A stretch of DNA of 27,573 nucleotides from an uncultured Oscillibacter sp. Lineage in GTDB: Bacteria; Bacillota; Clostridia; Oscillospirales; Oscillospiraceae. The position numbers and the translations under genes were made by a program. The stretch covers positions 1 to 27,573 of the forward strand of contig CAJUOD010000030.1 of the NCBI GenBank assembly GCA_910587875.1, written 5' to 3'. The notes beneath the pieces are model-generated. The model saw nothing but the letters and a program-made list of their open reading frames with translations, was not told where the DNA came from and ran no database searches. This document shows positions 22,007 to 27,573 of the stretch, one piece after another. Numbering within the stretch: position 1 is the first letter of the stretch; every line of letters begins with the position of its first letter.

Positions 22007-22939
22007 TTACTCTCGCCGCCCGGCTTCTTCCAGCAGATGGTCGATGACCCGGACCAGGTGCCCGATCTCCGGCTTGCTCATCTGCTCGTCGGCGCCCAGC
22101 TCCTTGCCCTTGCGGCGCATCTCCTCGGTAATCAGGGAGGAGAAGATGATCAGCGGCAGGTGCTTGAAATCCTTGTCGTCCTTAATCAGCTTGGTCAGCC
22201 GGTGCCCGTCCATCTGGGGCATCTCGATATCCGTGATGACCAGGGCCACCTCGTCGTCGAAGTTGTCGTGCCCCCGCAGGCTGTTGAGGTAGTCCCACAG
22301 CTTGCTCCCGTCCGGGAACATCCGGGTGTTGACGTATCCGGACTTGTGGAGGGCCTCCTCGATCATCTTGCTCAAGAGCACGGAGTCCTCCGCCACCAGG
22401 ATGACGGCGTCGCTCCGCTTCCGCTCGCCCAGCTGGTCGATCTCGGACATCTGGATGGTGGTCTCCGGGGCGATTTCCGCCACGATCTTCTCGAAGTCCA
22501 GGATGGTCACCAGGTCGTCGCCGCACTGGGCGATGCCCGTGGCGATTCCCTCGTTCCCCCCGGCCACGGTTTTGTCCGGCTTCTGAATGCTCTTCCAGGA
22601 GATGCGGCTGATGCCCACCACCGTGTGCACCCGGAAGGCAATGTTCATCTTGTTGAAATTGGTGATGATGAACAGGTCTTTGCTCTTTTTCTCCCCGGTC
22701 TCGCCCAGCAGGTACGTGGGCAGGTCCACCACGGTAATCACCTTATCCCGGGGCTTGAAGATGCCCTCCACCGCCGGGTGGGCGTGGGGCATGTGCTTCA
22801 CCGGCTGGGAGACCAGGATCTCCTTGACCTTCGCCACGTTGATGCCGTACAGGCTCTCATTGATGGTGAACTCCATGACCTCGATTTCATTTGTGCCCGA
22901 TTCCAGCAAAATGCCCCGCTTGTCCTCTTCCAACAACAT
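22007..22939 (-). CDS. cheV: Chemotaxis coupling protein CheV (CheW-receiver fusion)
   Basis: This 310-residue fusion has a CheW-like domain (~1-155; VMEFTINESLYGINVAKVKEI) and a receiver domain (~178-305). The receiver keeps the acidic pair near D185, the phospho-acceptor D237 (VITDIEMPQMDG) and Lys289 (SKPE), so it can be phosphorylated by CheA. CheV links chemoreceptors to CheA and takes part in adaptation. I place the start at ATG 22939, 8 bases after AAAGGAG; an in-frame GTG at 22948 overlaps that ribosome-binding site and is rejected. The gene sits 64 bases after cheD and 15 bases before the EAL-HDOD gene. cheA, cheW and cheB are not in the window. Confidence 0.96.
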   Translation of the reverse strand: MLLEEDKRGILLESGTNEIEVMEFTINESLYGINVAKVKEILVSQPVKHMPHAHPAVEGIFKPRDKVITVVDLPTYLLGETGEKKSKDLFIITNFNKMNIAFRVHTVVGISRISWKSIQKPDKTVAGGNEGIATGIAQCGDDLVTILDFEKIVAEIAPETTIQMSEIDQLGERKRSDAVILVAEDSVLLSKMIEEALHKSGYVNTRMFPDGSKLWDYLNSLRGHDNFDDEVALVITDIEMPQMDGHRLTKLIKDDKDFKHLPLIIFSSLITEEMRRKGKELGADEQMSKPEIGHLVRVIDHLLEEAGRRE

Positions 22940-23003
22940 TCCGAACACTCCTTTCAGTGGTTGGCTCTTTATCCTAACATTTCCATACCATACAAATAAA
23001 CCG

Positions 23004-23483
23004 TTAAAAGATCATCTCCTGCCGGCCGTAGCACCGGACGCAGGCCAGGCCTGTGGCGGGGTCGAACAGCAGCGTCCGGGCCACGGAGCCGCCCACGTCC
23101 TCCTTCAAAAGCTGGATGCCCTCCCGCTTCAGGTGCATGTGGACGCTCTCGATGTTGCGCTGCCCGATGTTTCCCAGGTTTCCCCCGCTGACCTCGAACA
23201 TCTTGGCCCCCCCGGCGATCTTCGCCGTGATGCGGGACCGGGAGGCCCCCTTGGCCTCCATCATTTTCAGCGTCTCCCGGATGCCGGTGTCGGCGTACTT
23301 CATGGTGTTCTTCCGCCCCGGCTCCATGTTCAGCGGCAGCATGATGTGAACCAGCGCCGCCAGCTTGATTCTCTGATCATACAGGCAAATTCCGATACAG
23401 GACCCCAGGGCGTAAGTGATGAGCATGCCGCTGCCCTGGGCCATTTTCATATCCGCGATTCCAACTGTGATCTTAGTCTCCAC
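23004..23483 (-). CDS. cheD: Chemoreceptor glutamine deamidase CheD
   Basis: This 159-residue protein matches CheD along its length. The catalytic residues are visible: Thr23, Cys29 (ALGSCIGICLYD) and His46 (HIMLP), which match Thr21/Cys27/His44 of the Thermotoga enzyme with a two-residue shift. The 'AKIAGGAKMF' and 'IGQRNIE' motifs are also present. CheD deamidates receptor glutamines and, in Gram-positive systems, binds CheC to increase its CheY-P phosphatase activity. It starts with GTG and overlaps the end of cheC by 11 bases, so the two are translationally linked, in keeping with their physical partnership. Its likely substrates include the chemoreceptor encoded in this window. Confidence 0.97.
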   Translation of the reverse strand: METKITVGIADMKMAQGSGMLITYALGSCIGICLYDQRIKLAALVHIMLPLNMEPGRKNTMKYADTGIRETLKMMEAKGASRSRITAKIAGGAKMFEVSGGNLGNIGQRNIESVHMHLKREGIQLLKEDVGGSVARTLLFDPATGLACVRCYGRQEMIF

Positions 23484-24102
23484 TGTTCACGCCCAGCTTC
23501 CTTAACAAAAAGTTCAGCGACCGAATATCCGGCGACAACAGCAAACGGCAGGGGATCTCCTTTCCATTGCAAATGAAGTTTCCGCCGATGGTCATAATGT
23601 AATTGGACTGTCCGCCGTACTCTGCCATGGGCACGGCCATAATGGCGCCCTGCATATCCACGGTGAAGGCGGGGACCGTCAGCTCAATGTCCAAGCCCGC
23701 CAGTCCGCTGAGGGCGTTGATGAAGGTGGAGATCATGATGTTGCCCACCTCGGTCAGGGCGGAGCGCTCCATCTCTCCCAGCTCCAGGTATTCCTTGATG
23801 GTCTTTTCCATCATGCTCTCCAGCACCAGATTCACGAAATCCAGCTGCTGCACGGAGAGCATGATGCCGCTCAGCTGCCCGCTCATCCCCACCAGCACGC
23901 CGGCGGTGATGGGCTCCGGGCCGCCGATCCACTCGATGGCCTCGTTGTACTCCATGATGCGGACCTCCGGCTGCTGGATGCGCACCGGCTTCCCGATGAG
24001 GGCCGACAGGCTGGTGGCCGCGTTTCCCGTGCCGATGCTGCCGATTTCCTTCAGGGTGTCCAGCTCCAGGGAGCTGAGTTCGTCGTAGCTCTTGATGTTC
24101 AT
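23473..24102 (-). CDS. cheC: CheY-P phosphatase CheC
   Basis: This 209-residue protein has the two CheC/FliY/CheX-type phosphatase motifs. The second is intact (S114, E118, N121, then P144: SALTEVGN). In the first (D15, E19, position 22, P45) the catalytic Asn is replaced by Ser (DTLKEIGS), so activity probably comes from the second site. CheC dephosphorylates CheY-P and is controlled by CheD. ATG follows a strong AGGGAGG site. It sits 14 bases after the flagellar rod gene and overlaps cheD. FliY and CheX are excluded by size and by the absence of a SpoA (FliN-like) domain. Confidence 0.96.
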   Translation of the reverse strand: MNIKSYDELSSLELDTLKEIGSIGTGNAATSLSALIGKPVRIQQPEVRIMEYNEAIEWIGGPEPITAGVLVGMSGQLSGIMLSVQQLDFVNLVLESMMEKTIKEYLELGEMERSALTEVGNIMISTFINALSGLAGLDIELTVPAFTVDMQGAIMAVPMAEYGGQSNYIMTIGGNFICNGKEIPCRLLLSPDIRSLNFLLRKLGVNSGD

Positions 24103-24116
24103 GCCCTACCTCCCTC

Positions 24117-24902
24117 TTAGCCGCGCAGGCCGTTGATGGTGGTCTCAATCTCGTCGGAGGTCTGGACCATCTTCAGCGCCATGCCATAGGCCCGCTGGGA
24201 CTCGATGACCTTGGTCATCTCCTCCGCCAGATCCGCGTTGGACATCTCGATGAAGCCCCGCATCAGCGTTCCGCCGCCCTGGCGGATGTTCCCGTTCTTT
24301 TCCACGGCCCGGAAGCGGGTGTCATACACGTGCTCCATTCCGTCGTAGTTCATGTAGTCGAAGATTCCCACGGGCTGGGGCTGGTGCTCGTCCTCCACCT
24401 CAATCATGCCGCCGGTGTCGCTTAGGACGAAGCGGCCCTCGTTGTCGGAGAGGTAGTAGATCCGCTCCAGAATATCCTGGCCGTTTTCGTCCACCTCTCC
24501 GGTGGAGCGCATCAGCTCGGAGATGACGAAGCCGCCGTTCCGGGTGAGGGTGATCTCCCCGGTGGTCAGGTCCGCGATGGCGAAGAAGCCCTCCCCCGCG
24601 ATGGCGTAGTCCTGGTCCCGCCGGGTCTCCTCCAGGGCGCCGCTCTTGAAGTCCGTGTCCGTGGTCCAAAGGGCCGCGCCCACGCCGGAGGGGAGCATCT
24701 CGAAGCCGGGGTCCTCCCCCTGGTAGCCGCCCTCCGTGGCGGTGCCGACGCTTTTCACATCGTCGTACATCAGGGAGGCGAAGCGGCTCTTTTCCGCCCG
24801 GAAGCCGTAGGTGTTCACGTTGGCGATGTTGTTGCCGTGGACCCCCAGGCGCTTCAGCTGCTGGTGGGCCCCCACGGCCGCGATGAAAAAGGATTGATTC
24901 AT
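24117..24902 (-). CDS. Flagellar hook-basal body protein (FlgF/FlgG family), second copy
   Basis: This 261-residue protein has the N-terminal rod/hook motif (VHGNNIANVNTYGFRAEKS, ~21-40), the central 'DYAIAGEGFFAI' segment and the C-terminal helical motif (MSNADLAEEMTKVIESQRAYGMALKMVQT). These are the features of the FlgF/FlgG distal-rod family. The protein is secreted by the flagellar type III system and polymerises in the rod crossing the wall. It lies 11 bases after a paralogue. As with FlhO/FlhP in Bacillus or flgG1/flgG in Clostridioides, one is probably the proximal and one the distal rod protein, but which is which cannot be settled by reading, so no symbol is given. Confidence 0.93.
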   Translation of the reverse strand: MNQSFFIAAVGAHQQLKRLGVHGNNIANVNTYGFRAEKSRFASLMYDDVKSVGTATEGGYQGEDPGFEMLPSGVGAALWTTDTDFKSGALEETRRDQDYAIAGEGFFAIADLTTGEITLTRNGGFVISELMRSTGEVDENGQDILERIYYLSDNEGRFVLSDTGGMIEVEDEHQPQPVGIFDYMNYDGMEHVYDTRFRAVEKNGNIRQGGGTLMRGFIEMSNADLAEEMTKVIESQRAYGMALKMVQTSDEIETTINGLRG

Positions 24903-24913
24903 AGGCTCCCTCC

Positions 24914-25684
24914 TTAGGCGAAGCGGCCGACGTCGCTGGTGGCCTTGGTCATCACCTGGTCGTACATCTTCGTAATCTGCGCGGCGCTCTGGAGCGCCCG
25001 CTGGTAGGTGATCATTTCCGTCATCTGCTTGACCATGTCGCTGTTGGAGCGCTCCAGGTACTTGTTCCAGATCTGGAAGTCCTCGCTCTGCTGGGCGCCC
25101 TCCCCGGTGAAGAGGCCGCGGTCATTCCGCTCCAGGGCCTGGTTGTCCTCGAAGCTGTAGACGCCCAGGCGGCCGATGGCGGTGCCCCCGCCCTGCTCCG
25201 GCGGCTGGTCGAAGTAAATGACGCCCTCGCTGTCCGCCCGGATCTTGTCGGTGCCCAGGTAAATGGTCCGGCCCTCCGGGTCCAGCAGCTGGCCGAAGCC
25301 GGGGAGGCAGAGATAGCCCTCGTCATCCAGGCAGAAGTTGCCCATCCGGGTGTAGCCCACGTTGCCCTCCGGGTCCTGGACGGCGAAGAAGCCGTCCCCC
25401 ACGATGGCGAAGTCCAGGGGCAGGTCCGTGGGCTCCGGAATGCCCTGGCTGTAGTCGGTGTAGATCTCGCTGGCCGCCCGTATGTAGCTCTGCCGGCCGA
25501 TCTCCGTGCCCTCGCTCTCGTTTACCGTCACCCGGCTGTACATCACGTCGTCAAAGGTGGTGGCCACATACCGGTCCTGTTTGTATCCCGAGGTGGAGAT
25601 GTTCACGATATTGTTGCCGATGACGTTCAGGTTCTGCTGGTGGGTCAGCATGGCGGAGGTCAGATTGTAAAAGCCCTTATACAC
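24914..25684 (-). CDS. Flagellar hook-basal body protein (FlgF/FlgG family), first copy
   Basis: This 256-residue rod protein has the N-terminal motif NVIGNNIVNISTSGYKQDR (~20-38), the central 'DFAIVGDGFFAV' and the C-terminal motif (SNSDMVKQMTEMITYQRALQSAAQITKMYDQV). Its N-terminal helix starts MYKGFYNLTSAM, a form common in clostridial FlgG-type proteins. The start is GTG, only 2 bases after the fliA stop, with AAGGG upstream, so translation is tightly coupled. It is secreted without a signal peptide via the flagellar export apparatus. With the next gene it forms a pair of divergent paralogues that encode neighbouring rod segments. Confidence 0.93.
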   Translation of the reverse strand: MYKGFYNLTSAMLTHQQNLNVIGNNIVNISTSGYKQDRYVATTFDDVMYSRVTVNESEGTEIGRQSYIRAASEIYTDYSQGIPEPTDLPLDFAIVGDGFFAVQDPEGNVGYTRMGNFCLDDEGYLCLPGFGQLLDPEGRTIYLGTDKIRADSEGVIYFDQPPEQGGGTAIGRLGVYSFEDNQALERNDRGLFTGEGAQQSEDFQIWNKYLERSNSDMVKQMTEMITYQRALQSAAQITKMYDQVMTKATSDVGRFA

Positions 25685-25686
25685 GG

Positions 25687-26523
25687 TTATCCCTTCTTCC
25701 TCTTAGGTTTCGGCTCCGGTTCGTCGCTCAGGTAGCTCTCCATATAGGTCCGCAGCTTCTGGATGGCCCGGGTGTGAATCTGGGAGATGCGGGGCTCGCT
25801 GAGCTCCATCACCTGGGCGATTTCCTTCAGGTGCAGGTTTCGTTCGTAGTACAAAGAGAGGACGATCTGCTCGTTCTCCCGCAGGGAGGCGATGCCCTGG
25901 GCCAGGGCCCGCTGCATCTCCCGCTCCTGGAGCACCAGCTCCGGCTGGCTCCGGGCGTCGCTGGAGGGAACCTCCATGGGGTAGCCCGTGGCCTCCCGGG
26001 TGTCCATCAGCACGTCCAGGGAGAGGACGTTGCTCAAGGCGATGTTGGCGGCGTCCTTTTGATACCGCTCCTGGGTGATGCCCAGGTGCTCGGCGATCTC
26101 CCCGTCGGTGGGGCTCCGCCCCAGGGCGGTGGACAGCTCCGCCGAGGCCAGGTCGATCTCCTTGGCCCGCTTCCGGATGTTCCGGGGGATCCAGTCCTGC
26201 TTCCGGGCCAGGTCGATGACCATGCCCCGGATGCGCTTGGAGACGTAGGTCTCAAATTTCACGCCCTTGTCCGGGTCGAATTTGTCGATGGCTCCCAGCA
26301 GGGTGATGATGCCCTCGTTGATGATGTCGTCGATTTGGGCAAAGCTGCTGTAGACCCCCCGGATCTGCATGGCGGCGCTTTTGATCAGGCCCTCGTACCG
26401 CAGGACCAGGGGCCACTTCAGGCTCTCGTCCCCCGTCTCCTTGTAGAGCTGGAGGAGGTCCTGGGTCTCCATGGCCTCGATCTCCCGCTCGGTGTAGCCC
26501 ACGGCGGCGGTCATCTCGCTCAT
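25687..26523 (-). CDS. fliA: Flagellar RNA polymerase sigma factor FliA (sigma-28/sigma-D)
   Basis: This 278-residue sigma-70-family protein shows region 2 (IDDIINEGIITLLGAIDKFDPDKGVKFETYVSKRIRG), region 3 (SPTDGEIAEHLGIT) and region 4 (ENEQIVLSLYYERNLHLKEIAQVMELSEPRISQIHTRA). The WIPRNIRK stretch is typical of FliA/WhiG/SigD factors. It directs core polymerase to late flagellar and chemotaxis promoters. Its ATG overlaps the flhA stop (ATGA, 4-base overlap). There is no anti-sigma flgM gene in the window. Probable targets here are fliD and the chemoreceptor, both with sigma-28-like -10 elements. It carries a Lys-rich tail after region 4. Confidence 0.96.
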   Translation of the reverse strand: MSEMTAAVGYTEREIEAMETQDLLQLYKETGDESLKWPLVLRYEGLIKSAAMQIRGVYSSFAQIDDIINEGIITLLGAIDKFDPDKGVKFETYVSKRIRGMVIDLARKQDWIPRNIRKRAKEIDLASAELSTALGRSPTDGEIAEHLGITQERYQKDAANIALSNVLSLDVLMDTREATGYPMEVPSSDARSQPELVLQEREMQRALAQGIASLRENEQIVLSLYYERNLHLKEIAQVMELSEPRISQIHTRAIQKLRTYMESYLSDEPEPKPKRKKG

Positions 26524-27573
26524 GTGCCCACCGCCCTTCGCTCAGGCCGGGCCGCCGGCTCCAGGGTGATGTTCCCGATGGCCTGGATCTGCACGGCGCT
26601 GGTGATTTCATTGAAGGACAGCACGTACACGCCGGGGTAGAACTGGGTGATCATCTTGGAGAAATAGCCCCGGATCACCTGGCTGACCAGGATGATGGGC
26701 GTCTGGGAGAGGTCGTTGAACTTCTTCATCTGGTTGGCCAGCTGGGAGACGATCTGCTGCATCAGCTCGGGGCCCATGGCCAGGTACACGCCCTGCTCGT
26801 TTCGGGTGAGGGAGGCGATGATCTTCTTCTCCACCTCCGCGTCCAGGGTGACGACCCGGAGCTGCCCGTCCTCGCAGAAGCGGCGGGTGATGGTCCGGGC
26901 CAAAGCGCCCCGGACCTGCTCCGTGGCGGCGTCGATGTCCCGGCCCTGGGTCAGGGCGTCGGCCAGGGTCTCCACGATGGCCGCCAGGTCCTTGATGGGC
27001 ACGCCCTCCTTCAGCAGGTTCCGCAGCACCTTTTCCAGGGTGGCGTAGGACACGATGGCGGGGATGGCCTCCTCCACCAGCTCCGGGGAGGAGCGCTTCA
27101 GGTTCTCCACCAGCTGGATGGTCTCCGTTCGGCCCAGCATCTCGTAGGCGTATTTCTTCACCGTCTCCGACAGGTGGGTCAGCATGACGGACAGGGGGTC
27201 AATGACGTTGTAGCCGTAGATCTCCGCCATTTCCTTGTTCTCCGGCAGGATCCACCGGGAGGGGATGCCGTAGGCGGGCTCGATGGTCTCGATGCCGTCG
27301 ATCTCCCCCAGGGGGTTGGCGGGCTCCAGGGCCAGGTAGTAGTCCACCAGGATCTCGCCCCGGGCCACCTCCTCGCCCCGGATGCGGATAACGTACTGGT
27401 TCGTCCCCAGGGAGGACGCGTCGTGGAGGCGGATGGAGGGGAAGACGAAGCCCATGTCCTGGGCGTACTGGCGGCGGAAAATGACGATGCGGCTGATAAG
27501 CTTGCCGCCATGGCTCTCATCCACCATGGGGATGAGGCTGTATCCAAACTCCATCTCGATGGGCTCCACCGAG
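26520..27573 (-). CDS. flhA: Flagellar export gate protein FlhA, C-terminal cytoplasmic domain only
   Basis: The frame is open to the right edge of the window, so the start and the membrane-spanning half lie outside; about 351 residues are present of a usual ~680-700. The visible part is the cytoplasmic FlhA domain (LELE-like 'PIEMEFGYSLIPMVD', 'IRLHDASSLGTNQYVIRI', 'GYNVIDPLSVMLTHLSETVKKYAYEMLGR', 'VEEAIPAIVSYATLEKVLRNLL'). FlhA forms the nonameric ring of the type III export gate and binds chaperone-substrate complexes such as FliS-flagellin. The stop overlaps the fliA start. In many Clostridia flhF and flhG (ylxH) lie between flhA and fliA; here they are absent. Confidence 0.96.
   Translation of the reverse strand, partial: SVEPIEMEFGYSLIPMVDESHGGKLISRIVIFRRQYAQDMGFVFPSIRLHDASSLGTNQYVIRIRGEEVARGEILVDYYLALEPANPLGEIDGIETIEPAYGIPSRWILPENKEMAEIYGYNVIDPLSVMLTHLSETVKKYAYEMLGRTETIQLVENLKRSSPELVEEAIPAIVSYATLEKVLRNLLKEGVPIKDLAAIVETLADALTQGRDIDAATEQVRGALARTITRRFCEDGQLRVVTLDAEVEKKIIASLTRNEQGVYLAMGPELMQQIVSQLANQMKKFNDLSQTPIILVSQVIRGYFSKMITQFYPGVYVLSFNEITSAVQIQAIGNITLEPAARPERRAVGT

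Noticed and set aside
22940..22948. Upstream GTG start for cheV
   Set aside because: It overlaps the AAAGGAG ribosome-binding site that is correctly spaced for the ATG at 22939.
21221..22999. A 592-codon plus-strand frame opposite cheV and the EAL-HDOD gene
   Set aside because: Shadow of cheV (CheW and receiver motifs intact on the minus strand); His/Val/Gln-rich antisense composition.

Overview
The window looks like chromosomal DNA from a motile, high-GC member of the Clostridia, most plausibly an Oscillibacter- or Intestinimonas-like Oscillospiraceae. The flagellar and chemotaxis set is of Gram-positive type (CheC, CheD, CheV, FliA, FlhA), there is an S-layer-homology (SLH) wall protein, and coding regions are strongly GC-rich at third codon positions. 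The genus is inferred; no rRNA or tRNA gene is present to confirm it.

Left part, plus strand (1-7647): the 3' end of a secreted fibronectin-III-type protein ends at a strong terminator. It is followed by a 1385-residue secreted protein with Ig-like domains, about six copies of a ~117-residue module and three SLH domains. A PilZ (c-di-GMP receptor) gene starts 16 bases after that stop. After another terminator comes a single-ring ClpB/ClpA-like AAA+ ATPase, whose 3' end overlaps the converging next gene.

Centre-left, minus strand (7596-14108): reading in the direction of transcription there is a small helical flagellar-locus protein, a terminator-like hairpin, an FtsE-like ABC ATPase without an FtsX partner, a methyl-accepting chemotaxis protein, a highly structured 182-base spacer, an FtsA/PilM-type actin-like ATPase with beta-grasp-like C-terminal repeats, and a bitopic membrane protein with a long Lys/Ala-rich cytoplasmic tail.

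Centre (14116-19002): fliD (unusually large) and fliS run on the minus strand. They diverge from a plus-strand two-gene unit encoding a ParA/Soj-type ATPase and a ComFB-domain protein, across an AT-rich promoter region.

Right part, minus strand (19074-27573): flhA (cut by the window edge), fliA, two rod/hook basal-body proteins, cheC, cheD, cheV and an EAL/HDOD-like protein form one tightly packed probable operon ending at a terminator near 20650. A separately promoted degenerate GGDEF protein follows.

Together the genes build and control the flagellum (export gate, rod, filament cap, sigma-28), adapt its chemosensory signals, and carry many probable c-di-GMP-sensing or formerly c-di-GMP-metabolising proteins: PilZ, ComFB, dead GGDEF and dead EAL. 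The most promising little-described systems are the ParA/ComFB pair, the actin-like ATPase with its bitopic partner, and the orphan FtsE-like ATPase.
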